A stretch of 64,000 nucleotides of DNA from Flabesymbios commensalis (taxonomy: Eukaryota > Annelida > Polychaeta > Terebellida > Flabelligeridae): positions 62,001 through 126,000 of the forward strand of contig CAXHKU010000939.1 of the NCBI GenBank assembly GCA_964017125.1, in the 5' to 3' direction. A program made the position numbers and the translations under genes. The notes below the pieces were generated by a model. The model worked only from the letters and a program-made list of their open reading frames with translations. It had not been told where the DNA came from and did not search any database. Each line of letters starts with the position of its first letter. The first letter of the stretch is position 1. Shown piece by piece: positions 13,141 to 24,631 of the stretch.

Positions 13141-14475
13141 ATTGGAGCACAAAATTCATTTGCGAAAAAAATAGTGCACAAGAAAACATCCGCGAAAAAA
13201 AAGTGCACAAAATTTATCCGAGAAAAATAATAGTGCACAAAAAAATTCAAGAAAAAAAATAGTGCATAATATTCATCCGCGAAAAAAAAATAGTGCACAA
13301 AAAATTTACAAAATAATAATGCACAAAAAAATCGGCTGAAAAAAATAGTGCACAAAAAAGTCCCCATAAAAAAAATGCACAGAAAAAATCCGCCAAAAAA
13401 AATTGTGCACAAAAAAAAATTCGCGAGAAAAAAAGTGCACAAAATTTATCAGCGAAAAAAAATAGTGCACAAAAAAACCCACAAAAAATCCGCGAAAAAA
13501 AATAGTGCACAAAATTCATCCACGAAAATAATAGTGCACAAAAAAAAATCAAGAAAAAAATTAGTGCACAAAATTCATCTGCACAAAATAAAATCCGCTT
13601 TAAAAAGAGTGCACAAAAAAAAATGCAAATGCGAAAAAATGCAAAAAAAGTGCACAAAAAAATCATGAACAAATTAGTGCACAGAATTCATCTGCGAAAA
13701 AATATACTAGACAAAAAAAATTATCTAAAAAAATAGTTCAGAAAAATCATTCACGAAAAAAATAGTGCACAAAGAAAAAAATCCGCGAAAAAAAAATTGT
13801 ACACAAAATTCATCCGCGAAAAAAAAATAGTGCACAAATGAAAAAATTAAGAAAAATAGTGCACAAAAAAATCATGAAAAAATTAGTGCACAGAATTCAT
13901 TCGCGAAAAAATATATTACACAAAAAAATCCGCTAAAAAAAATAGTTTACAAAAAAAATCCGCAGAAAAATAATACACAAAAAAAAATCCACGAAAAAAA
14001 ATAGTGCACAAAATTCCACCGCGAAAAAAAGGATAGCACAAAAAGATTCTCGAAAAAAAAATTATGCACTAAATTCATCCGCGTAAAAAAATTGCACACA
14101 AAAAAAAAATCTACGAAAAAAAATTGTGCACAAAATTCATCCTCGAAAAAAATAATGGACAAAAAAATCCACGACAAAAATAGTGCAAAAAAAAATCCGC
14201 TAAAAAAATTACTGCACAAAAAAATCCGCATAAAAAATTATGCACGAAAAAAAAATCTGCGAAAAAAATGTGTGCACAGAAAAAATCCGCGAAAAAAAAT
14301 TGTGCACAAAAAAATCAGCTAAAAAAAATAATTCACAAAAAAAAATTGCGAAAAAAATAATGCAAAAAAAAAAATTCGCGAAAAAAATAATGCACAAAAA
14401 AAGTCCGCGAAAAAAATAGTGCACAAAATTAATCCGTGAAAAAAATTGCGCACAAAAATAAAAATCTGCGAAAAA
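13141..14475. repeat. Domain 2 HOR unit, 1335 bp form
   Basis: This unit carries an extra block of roughly 230 bp compared with the next one. The block has the rare monomers ATGCAAATGCG (about 13,623), CATGAACAAATTAG (13,664) and ATATACTAGAC. The block recurs at about 16,640-16,860, some 3.0 kb downstream. Confidence 0.82.
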
Positions 14476-15579
14476 ATTGGAGCACAAAATTCATTCGCGA
14501 AAAAAATAGTGCACAAAAAAAACATCCGCGAAAAAAAAAGTGCAAAAAATTTATCCGAGAAAAATAATAGTGCACAAAAAAATTCAAGAAAAAAAATAGT
14601 GCATAAAATTCATCCCCGAAAAAAAAAAAGTGCACAAAAAATTCACAAAATAATAATGCACAAAAAAATCCGCTGAAAAAAAAAAACACAAAAAAGTCCC
14701 CATAAAAAAAATGCACAGAAAAAAATCCGTCAAAAAAAATTGTGCACAAAAAAAAATTCGCGAGAAAAAAAGTGCACAAAATTTATCAGCGACAAAAAAA
14801 AGTGCACAAAAAACCCCACAAAAAATCCGCGAAAAAAAATAGTGCACAAAATTCATCCACGAAAAAAATAGTGCACAAAAAAAAAATCAAGAAAAAAATT
14901 AGTGCACAAAAATTCATCTGCGAAACAAAAACTGCACAAAAAAAATCCGCGAAAAAAATAGTGCACAAAAAAAAAATCATGAAAAAATTAGTGCACAGAA
15001 TTCATTCGCGAAAAAATATATTACACAAAAAAATCCGCTAAAAAAAATAGTTTACAAAAAAAATCCGCAGAAAAATAATACACAAAAAAAAATCCACGAA
15101 AAATAATAGTGCACAAAATTCTACCGCGAAAAAAAGTATAGCACAAAAAGATTCTCGAAAAAAAATAATGCACTAAATTCATCCGCGTAAAAAAATTGTA
15201 CACAAAAAAAAAATCTACGAAAAAAAATTGTGCACAAAATTCATCCTCGAAAAAAATAATGGACAAAAAAATCCACGACAAAAATAGTGCAAAAAAAAAT
15301 CCGCTAAAAAAATTACTGCACAAAAAAATCCGCATAAAAAATTATGCACAGAAAAAAAATCTGCGAAAAAAATGTGTGCACAGAAAAAATCCGCGAAAAA
15401 AAATTGTGCACAAAAAAATCCGCTAAAAAAAATAATTCACAAAAAAAAATTGCGAGAAAAATAGTGCAAAAAAAAAAATTCGCGAAAAAAATAATGCACA
15501 AAAAAAATCCGCGAAAAAAAAAGTGCACAAAATTAATCCGTGAAAAAAATTGCGCACAAAAATAAAAATCTGCGAAAAA
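14476..15579. repeat. Domain 2 HOR unit, 1104 bp form
   Basis: This is the shortest unit. Several independent markers in the 14.2-15.0 kb and 15.3-16.0 kb stretches repeat at exactly 1104 bp, including CCGTGAAAAAAATTGCGCAC, the GTCCCCAT monomer and the ACCCCAC/AACCCAC monomer. This shows close identity between this unit and the start of the next. Confidence 0.85.
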
Positions 15580-17489
15580 ATTGGAGCACAAAATTCATTC
15601 GCGAAAAAAATAGTGCACAAAAAAAACATCTGCGAAAAAAAAAGTGCAAAAAATTTATCCGAGAAAAATAATAGTGCACAAAAAAATTCAAGAAAAAAAA
15701 TAGTGCATAAAATTCATCTCCGAAAAAAAAATAGTGCACAAAAAATTCACAAAATAATAATGCACAAAAAAATCCGCTGAAAAAAAAACACACAAAAAAG
15801 TCCCCATAAAAAAAAATGCACAGAAAAAATCCGCCAAAAAAAATTGTGCACAAAAAAAAATTCGCGAGAAAAAAAGTGCACAAAATTTATCAGCGACAAA
15901 AAAAAGTGCACAAAAAAACCCACAAAAAATCCGCGAAAAAAAATAGTGCACAAAATTCATCTACGAAAAAAATAGTGCACAAAAAAAAAATCAAGAAAAA
16001 AATTAGTGCACAAAATTCATCTGCGAAACAAAAACTGCACAAAAAAAATCCGCGAAAAAAATAGTGCACAAAGAAAAATTAGCGAAAAAAATACTGCGCA
16101 AAATTTATCCGCGAAAAAAATTGTTCCCTAAAAATAATCCACTAAAAAAAATAATTCACAAAAAAAATCTACGAAAAAAATAGTGCCAAAAAACAAATCC
16201 GCGAAAAAAAAGTGCACAAAAAAAAAACCGCGAGAAAAAAAGTGCACAAAATTCATCCGCGAAAAAAAATAGTGCACAAAAAAAAATCAAGAAAAAAATT
16301 AGTGCACAAAATTCATCTGCGAAAAAATACTTCACAAAAAAAATTCACTAAAAAAATAGTGCCCAAAAAAAATCTCCGGAAAAAATTTGCACTAAATTCA
16401 GCTGCGAAAAAAAAATTGTGCAAAAAAAAAATCCGCAAAAAATAATTTTGCACAAAATTCATCCGCCAAAAAAATAATTTTCCCAAAAAAATTTGCGAAA
16501 AAAATAGTGCACAAAATTCATCCACGAAAATAATAGTGCACAAAAAAAAAATCAAGAAAAAAATTAGTGCACAAAATTCATCTGCGAAAAAAAAACTGCA
16601 CAAAAAAAAATCCGCTTTAAAAAGAGTGCACAAAAAAAAATGCAAATGCAAAAAAATGCAAAAAAAGTGCACAAAAAAATCATGAACAAATTAGTGCACA
16701 GAATTCATCTGCGAAAAAATATACTAGACAAAAAAAATTATCTAAAAAAATAGTTCAGAAAATTCATTCACGAAAAAAATAGTGCACAAAGAAAAAAATC
16801 CGCGAAAAAAAAATTGTACACAAAATTCATCCGCGAAAAAAAAATAGTGCACAAATTAAAAAATTAAGAAAAATAGTGCACAAAAAAATCATAAAAAACT
16901 TAGTGCACAGAATTCATCCGCGAAAAAATATACTACACAAAAAAATCCGCTAAAAAAAATAGTTTACAAAAAAAATCCGCAGAAAAATAATACACAAAAA
17001 AAAATCCACGAAAAAAAATAGTGCACAAAATTCTACGGCAAAAAAAGTATAGCACAAAAAGATTCTCGAAAAAAATAATGCACTAAATTCATCCGCGTAA
17101 AAAAACTGTACACAAAAAAAAAATCTACGAAAAAAAATTGTGCACAAAATTCATCCTCGAAAAAAATAATGGACAAAAAAATCCACGACAAAAATAGTGC
17201 AAAAAAAAATTCGCTAAAAAAATTAGTGCACAAAAAAATCCGCATAAAAAATTATGCACGAAAAAAAAATCTGCGAAAAAAATGTGTGCACAGAAAAAAT
17301 CCGCGAAAAAAAATTGTGCACAAAAAAATCCGCTAAAAAAAATAATTCACAAAAAAAAAATTGCGAAAAAAATAGTGCAAAAAAAAAATTCGCGAAAAAA
17401 ATAATGCACATAAAAAGTCCGCGAAAAAAATAGTGCACAAAATTAATCCGTGAAAAAAATTGCGCACAAAAATAAAAATCTGCGGAAAA
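15580..17489. repeat. Domain 2 HOR unit, 1910 bp form
   Basis: This unit is 806 bp longer than the 1104 bp form. It includes a segment at about 16.08-16.50 kb with TTGTTCCCTAAAAATAATCC and ATACTTCAC monomers, typical of the 18-21.7 kb domain, followed by the approximately 230 bp block also seen at 13.66 kb. The TTGTTCC/TTGTTCT marker recurs 1908 bp on at 18,029. Confidence 0.82.
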
Positions 17490-17999
17490 ATTGGAGCACA
17501 AAATTCATTCGCGAAAAAAATAGTGCACAAAAAAAACATCCGCTAAAAAAAAAGTGCAAAAAATTTATCCGAGAAAAATAGTAGTGCACAAAAAAATTCA
17601 AGAAAAAAAATTGTGCATAAAATTCATCCCCGAAAAAAAAAAAGTGCACAAAAAATTCACAAAATAATAATGCACAAAAAAATCCGCTGAAAAAAAAAAC
17701 ATAAAAAAGTCCCCATAAAAAAAATGCACAGAAAAAATCCGTCAAAAAAAAATGTGCACAAAAAAAAATTCGCGAGAAAAAAAGTGCACAAAATTTATCA
17801 GCGACAAAAAAAAGTGCACAAAAAACCCCACAAAAAATCCGCGAAAAAAAATAGTGCACAAAATTCATCCACGAAAAAAATAGTGCACAAAAAAAAAATC
17901 AAGAAAAAAATGAGTGCACAAAATTCATCTGCGAAACAAAAACTGCACAAAAAAAATCCGCGAAAAAAATAGTGCACAAAAAAAAATTAGCGAAAAATA

Positions 18000-20900
18000 T
18001 ACTGCGCAAAATTTATCCGCGAAAAAAATTGTTCTCTAAAAATAATCCACTAAAAAAAATAATTCACAAAAAAAAAGTGCACAAAAAACAAATCCGCGAA
18101 AAAAAAGTGCACAAAAAAAAAATCCGCGAGAAAAAAAGTGCACAAAATTCATCCGCGAAAAAAAATAGTGCACAAAAAAAAATCAAGAAAAAAATTAGTG
18201 CACAAAATTCATCTGCGAAAAAATACTTCACAAAAAAATTCACTAAAAAAATAGTGCCCAAGAAAAATCTCCGGAAAAAATTTGCACAAAATTCAGCTGC
18301 GAAAAAAAAATTGTGCAAAAAAAAAATCCGCAAAAAATAATTTTGCACAAAATTCATCCGCCAAAAAAATAATTTCCCCAAAAAAATTTGCGAAAAAAAT
18401 AGTGCACAGAATTCATCCATGAAAAAAAAAGTGCACAAAGAAAAAAAATCCGTGAAAAAAAAAATTCTGCGCAAAATTTATCCGCGAAAAAAAGTGCAAA
18501 AAAAAAAATGCAAAAAAAAATTAAGAAAAAAATAGTGCACAAAATTTATCCGCGAAAAAAATAAGGCACAAAAAAGTCCACGAAAAAAAAGTGCACAAAA
18601 AAATCCGCTAAAAAAATTACTGCACAAAAAATCCGCGTAAAAAAATCGTGCACGAAAATAAAATCCGCGTAAAAATGTGTGCACAAAAAAAAATCCGTTT
18701 AGAATAATAGTGCACAAAAAAATCCGCCAAAAAAAATGATTCACAAAAAAAAATCTACGAAAAAAATAGTGCAAAAAAAGGAAATCCGCGAAAAAAATGT
18801 GCACAAAAAAAAAAAAATTGCGAAAAAATAGTGCACAAAAATCATTCGCGAAAAAAATTGTGCCCTAAAAAAAATCAGCGAAAAAAATAGGGCAAAAAAA
18901 AAATACGCGAAAAAAAAAGTGAACAAAAAAAAAATCAGCGAGAAAAAAAGTGCACAAAATTTATCTGCGAAAAAAAATAGTGCACAAAAAAACTCACAAA
19001 AAAAATCCGCGAAAAAATAGTGCACAAAATTCATCCACGAAAAAAATAGTGCACAAAAAAAAATCAAGAAAAAAATTAGTGCACAAAATTCATCTGCGAA
19101 AAAAAAAACTGCACAAAAAAAATCCGCTTAAAAAATAGAGCACAAAAAAATCTCCGAAAAAAGTTTTGCACAAAATTCATCCGCAAAAAAAATAGTGCAC
19201 GAAAAAAAATCTACGAAAAAAAACTGTGCACAAATTTCATCCTCTAAAAAAATAATAGACAAAAAAATCCGCAAAAAATAATTTTGCAGAAAATTCATCC
19301 GCCAAAAAAATAATTTCCCCAAAAAAATTTGCGGAAAAAATAGTGCACAGAATTCATCCACGAAAAAACAAAGTGCACAAAGAAAAAAAATCCGTGAAAA
19401 AAAAAATTCTGCGCAAAATTTATCCGCGAAAAAAAATGCAAAAAAAAAAATGCAAAAAAAAAATTAAGAAAAAAATAGTGCACAAAATTTATCCGCGAAA
19501 AAAATAAGGCACAAAAAAGTCCACGAAAAAAAAGTGCACAAAAAAATCCGCTAAAAAAATTACTGCACAAAAAATCCGCGTAAAAAAATCGTGCACGAAA
19601 ATAAAATCCGCGTAAAAATGTGTGCACAAAAAAAAATCCGTTAAGAATAATAGTGCACAAAAAAATCCGCCAAAAAAATGATTCACAAAAAAATCTACGA
19701 AAAAAAAGTGCAAAAAAAGGAAATCCGCGAAAAAAATGTGCACAAAAAAAAAATAGCGAAAAAAATAGTGCACAAAAATCATTCGCGAAAAAAATTGTGC
19801 CCTAAAAAAATCTGCGAAAAAAAATAGTGCAAAAAAAAAATCCGCGAAAAAAAAGTGCACAAAAAAAAAATCCGCGAGAAAAAAAGTGCACAAAATTCAT
19901 CCGCGAAAAAAAATAGTGCACAAAAAAAAATCAAGAAAAAAATTAGTGCACAAAATTCATCTGCGAAAAAATACTTCACAAAAAATTCACTAAAAAAATA
20001 GTGCCCAAAAAAAATCTCCGGAAAAAATTTGCACAAAATTCAGCTGCGAAAAAAAAATTGTGCAAAAAAAAAATCCGCAAAAAATAATTTTGCACAAAAT
20101 TCATCCGCCAAAAAAATAATTTCCCCAAAAAAATTTGCGAAAAAAATAGTGCACAGAATTCATCCACGAAAAAAAAAGTGCACAAAGAAAAAAAATTCGT
20201 GAAAAAAAAAATTCTGCGCAAAATTTATCCGCGAAAAAAAAATGCAAAAAAAAAAATGCAAAAAAAAAATTAAGAAAAAATAGTGCACAAAATTTATCCG
20301 CGAAAAAAATAAGGCACAAAAAAGTCCACGAAAAAAAAATGCACAAAAAAATCCGCTAAAAAAATTACTGCACAAAAAATCCGCGTAAAAAAATCGTGCA
20401 CGAAAATAAAATCCGCGTAAAAATGTGTGCACAAAAAAAAATCCGTTAAGAATAATAGTGCACAAAAAAATCCGCCAAAAAAAATGATTCACAAAAAAAA
20501 ATCTACGAGAAAAATAGTGCAAAAAAAGGAAATCCGCGAAAAAAATGTGCACAAAAAAAAAATTGCGAAAAAATAGTGCACAAAAATCATTCGCGAAAAA
20601 AATTGTGCCCTAAAAAAAATCTGCGAAAAAAAATAGGGCAAAAAAAAAATACGCGAAAAAAAAAGTGAACAAAAAAAAAATCAGCGAGAAAAAAAGTGCA
20701 CAAAATTTATCTGCGAAAAAAAATAGTGCACAAAAAAACTCACAAAAAAAAATCCGCGAAAAAAATAGTGCACAAAATTCATCCACGAAAAAAATAGTGC
20801 ACAAAAAAAAATCAAGAAAAAATCAGTGCACAAAATTCATCTGCGAAAAAAAAAACTGCACAAAAAAAATCCGCTTAAAAAATAGTGCACAAAAAAATCT

Positions 20901-21750
20901 CCGAAAAAAGTTTTGCACAAAATTCATCCGCAAAAAAATAGTGCACGAAAAAAAAATCTACGAAAAAAAACTGTGCACAAATTTCATCCTCTGAAAAAAT
21001 AATAGACAAAAAAATCCGCAAAAAATAATTTTGCACAAAATTCATCCGCCAAAAAAATAATTTCCCCAAAAAAATTTGCGAAAAAAATAGTGCACAGAAT
21101 TCATCCACGAAAAAACAAAGTGCACAAAGAAAAAAAATCCGTGAAAAAAAAAAATTCTGCGCAAAATTTATCCGCGAAAAAAAATGCCAAAAAAAAAATG
21201 CAAAAAAAAAATTAAGAAAAAAATAGTGCACAAAATTTATCCGCGAAAAAAATAAGGCACAAAAAAGTCCACGAAAAAAAAGTTCACAAAAAAATCCGCT
21301 AAAAAAATTACTGCACAAAAAATCCGCGTAAAAAAATCGTGCACGAAAATAAAATCCGCGTAAAAATGTGTGCACAAAAAAAAATCCGTCAAGAATAATA
21401 GTGCACAAAAAAATCCGCCAAAAAAATGATTCACAAAAAAAATCTACGAAAAAAAAAGTGCAAAAAAAGGAAATCCGCGAAAAAAATGTGCACAAAAAAA
21501 AATAGCGAAAAAACTAGTGCACAAAAATCATTCGCGAAAAAAATTGTGCCCTAAAAAAATCTGCGAAAAAAAATAGTGCAAAAAAAAAATCCGCGAAAAA
21601 AAAGTGAACAAAAAAAAATCAGCGAGAAAAAAAGTGCACAAAATTTATCTGCGAAAAAAAATAGTGCACAAAAAACTCACAAAAAAAAAATCCGCGAATA
21701 AAATAGTGCACAAAATTCATCCACGAAAAAAATAGTGCACAAAAAAAATC
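18000..21750. repeat. HOR domain 3: alternating 943 and 805 bp units (1748 bp HOR)
   Basis: The landmark ATAAGGCAC lies at 18,561, 19,504, 20,309 and 21,252, giving spacings of 943, 805 and 943 bp. The two lengths also differ in content. The 805 bp form has an ATACTTCAC monomer followed by TTCACTAAAA. The 943 bp form has an AACTCAC monomer and a TCCGCTTAAAAAATAG monomer. The true period is therefore a 1748 bp dimer. Related single blocks are embedded in domain 1 at about 4.6-5.1 and 8.06-8.56 kb. Confidence 0.87.
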
Positions 21751-24605
21751 AAGAAAAAAATAGTGCACAAAAAAATCTCTGAAAAAAGTTTTGCACAAAA
21801 TTCATCAGCAAAAAAAATAGTGCACGAAAAAAAAAACTACGAAAAAAAACTGTGCACAAATTTCATCCTCTAAAAAAATAATAGACAAAAAAATCCGCGA
21901 AAAAAATTACAGCACAAAATTTAACCGCGAAAAAATAGTGCACAAAAAAAAATCCGCGTGAAAAAAAAGCACAAAAAAAAATTCGCTAAAAAAATAGTGC
22001 ACAAAAAAAATCTCCGAAAAAAATTTGCATAAAATTCAGCCGTAAAAAAAAATAATGCAGTAAAAAAAATTCGCTAAAAAAATAGTGCACAAAAAAAAAT
22101 CAAGAAAAAAATTAGTGCACAAAATTCATCTGCGAAAAAAAAAACAGCACAAAAAAATCCGCTTAAAAAATAGTGCACAAAAAAAATCTCCGAAAAAAGT
22201 TTTGCACAAAATTCATCCGCTAAAAAAATAGTGCACGAAAAAAAAATCTACGAAAAAAAACTGTGCACAAATTTCATCCTCTAAAAAAATAATAGACAAA
22301 AAAATCTGCGAAAAAAATTACAGCACAAAATTTATCCGCGAAAAAAATAGTGCACAAAAAAAAATCCGCGTAAAAAAAAAAGCACAAAAAAAATTCGCTA
22401 AAAAAATAGTGCACAAAAAAAATCTCCGAAAAAAATTTGCATAAAATTCAGCCGTAAAAAAAATAATGCAGTAAAAAAAATTCGCAACAAATAATTTTGC
22501 AAAAAATTTTTCCGCGAAAAAAAAAAAAATAATAATAATTCGCGAGAAAAAAAAAATGTGTGCACAAAAAAAAATTCGTTAAGAATAATAGTGCACAAAA
22601 AAATCCGCCAAAAAAAATGATTCACAAAAAAAAATCTACGAAAAAAAAAGTGCAAAAAAAGGAATTCCGCGAAAAAAATGTGCACAAAAAAAAAATAGCG
22701 AAAAAAATAGTGCACAAAAATCATTCGCGAAAAAAATTGTGCCCTAAAAAAATCTGCGAAAAAAAATAGTGCAAAAAAAAATCCGCGAAAAAAAAAGTGA
22801 ACAAAGAAAAAATTAGCGAGAAAAAAAGTGCACAAAATTTATCTGCGAAAAAAAAAACTCACAAAAAAAAAATCCGCGAAAAAAATAGTGCACAAAATTC
22901 ATCCACCTAAAAAATAGTGCACAAAAAAAATCAAGAAAAAAATTAATGCACAAAATTCATCTGCGAAAAAAAAAACTGCACAAAAAAAATCCGCTTAAAA
23001 AATAGTGCACAAAAAAATCTCCGAAAAAAGTTTTGCACAAAATTCATCAGCACAAAAAATAGTGCACGAAAAAAAAATCTACGAAAAAAAACTGTGCACA
23101 AATTTCATGCTCTAAAAAAATAATAGACAAAAAAATCCGCGAAAAAAATTACAGCACAAAATTTATCCGCGAAAAAATAGTGCACAAAAAAAAATCCGCG
23201 TGAAAAAAAAAACACAAAAAAAAAATCGCTGAAAAAATAGTGCACAAAAAAAATCTCCGAAAAAAATTTGCATAAAATTCAGCCGTAAAAAAAAATAATG
23301 CAGTAAAAAAAATTCGCAAAAAAAATAGTGCACAAAAAAAAATCAAGAAAAAAATTAGTGCACAAAATTCATCTGCGAAAAAAAAACTGCACAAAAAAAA
23401 TCCGCTTAAAAAATAGTGCACAAAAAAAATCTCCGAAAAAAGTTTTGCACAAAATTCATCCGCAAAAAAAATAGTGCACGAAAAAAAAATCTACTAATAA
23501 AAACTGTGCAGAAATTTCATCCTCTAAAAAAATAATACACAAAAAAATCCGCGAAAAAAATTACAGCACAAAATTTATCCGCGAAAAAAATAGTGCACAA
23601 AAAAAAATCCGCGTGAAAAAAAAGCACAAAAAAAAATTCGCTAAAAAAATAGTGCTCCGAAAAAAAAATTTGCATAAAATTCAGCCGTAAAAACAAATAA
23701 TGCAGTAAAAAAAATTCGCAAAAAATAATTTTGCACAAAATTTTTCCGCGAAAAAAAAAAAATAATAATAATTCGCGAGAAAAAAAAATGTGTGCACAAA
23801 AAAAAATTCGTTAAGAATAATAGTGCACAAAAAAATCCGCCAAAAAAAATGATTCACAAAAAAAAATCTACGAAAAAAAAGTGCAAAAAAAGGAAATCCG
23901 CGAAAAAAATGTGCACAAAAAAAAAATAGCGAAAAAAATAGTGCACAAAAATCATTCGCGAAAAAAATTGTGCCCTAAAAAAATCTGCGAAAAAAATAGT
24001 GCAAAAAAAAATCCGCGAAAAAAAAAGTGAACAAAAAAAAAATTAGCGAGAAAAAAAGTGCACAAAATTTATCTGCGAAAAAAAAAAAACTCACAAAAAA
24101 AAAATCCGCGAAAAAAATAGTGCACAAAATTCATCCACCTAAAAAATAGTGCACAAAAAAAAATCAAGAAAAAAATTAATGCACAAAATTCATCTGCGAA
24201 AAAAAAAACTGCACAAAAAAAATCCGCTTAAAAAATAGTGCACAAAAAAATCTCCGAAAAAAGTTTTGCACAAAATTCATCAGCAAAAAAAATAGTGCAC
24301 GAAAAAAAAATCTACGAAAAAAAACTGTGCACAAATTTCATGCTCTAAAAAAATAATAGACAAAAAAATCCGCGAAAAAAATTACAGCACAAAATTTATC
24401 CGCGAAAAAATAGTGCACAAAAAAAAATCCGCGTGAAAAAAAAACACTAAAAAAAATTCGCTGAAAAAATAGTGCACAAAAAAAATCTCCGAAAAAAATT
24501 TGCATAAAATTCAGCCGTAAAAAAAAATAATGCAGTAAAAAAAATTCGCAAAAAAAATAGTGCACAAAAAAAAATCAAGAAAAAAATTAGTGCACAAAAT
24601 TCATC
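21750..24605. repeat. HOR domain 4: second stretch of the 1.235 kb family
   Basis: TAATAATAAT landmarks (type a) occur at 22,530 and 23,763, 1233 bp apart. TTACAGCAC occurs at about 21,907, 22,318 and 23,149. From about 22,504 the block matches 1,640-3,742 at an offset of 20,864 bp, including shared private variants. It ends abruptly at the junction repeat at about 24,598. Confidence 0.87.
22504..24605. repeat. Long-distance duplicate, right member
   Basis: This is the partner of 1,640-3,742. The left edge is judged from loss of shared variants near 22,500, where CGCAACAAATAATTTTGC differs. The right edge is the point at about 24,605 where the sequence departs into AAATTCATCTC repeats while the partner continues with a normal CTGCGAAAA monomer. 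Confidence 0.8.
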
Positions 24606-24630
24606 TCAAATTCATCTCAAATTCATTCAA
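24598..24630. repeat. 11-bp tandem repeat at a HOR-family junction
   Basis: AAATTCATCTC occurs twice and is followed by AAATTCATTC, which runs straight into AATAATAATAATTCGCGAG. Neither the GTGCAC nor the CCGCG core is present for about 30 bp, which is exceptional in this window. It marks the switch from the 1.235 kb family to the 1.357 kb family and looks like a breakpoint with slippage of an ATTCATC fragment, or an assembly join. Confidence 0.85.
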
Positions 24631-24631
24631 A

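Larger units (their letters stand above)
12200..18000. repeat. HOR domain 2: units of 1335, 1104 and 1910 bp
   Basis: The landmark ATTGGAGCAC occurs at 13,141, 14,476, 15,580 and 17,490, giving units of 1335, 1104 and 1910 bp. The stretch from about 12.2 to 13.1 kb is a transition that shares monomers with the 1.36 kb family at 24.6-27.5 kb (for example ATCTACGGTAAAAATAG near 12,594). No gene or foreign insertion is seen. Confidence 0.85.

Noticed and set aside
13623-13630. ATGCAAAT, matching the octamer motif, also at 16,640
   Set aside because: A single variant monomer duplicated within a HOR. No promoter or gene nearby, so a chance match.
20875-21495. Longest open frame on the - strand (206 codons, Phe/Cys/Ala-rich), at first sight like a membrane protein
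   Set aside because: It is a direct translation of the satellite monomer (FFADEFCAL-type repeats). Equivalent frames occur in every HOR copy and in other frames. There is no start context or domain.
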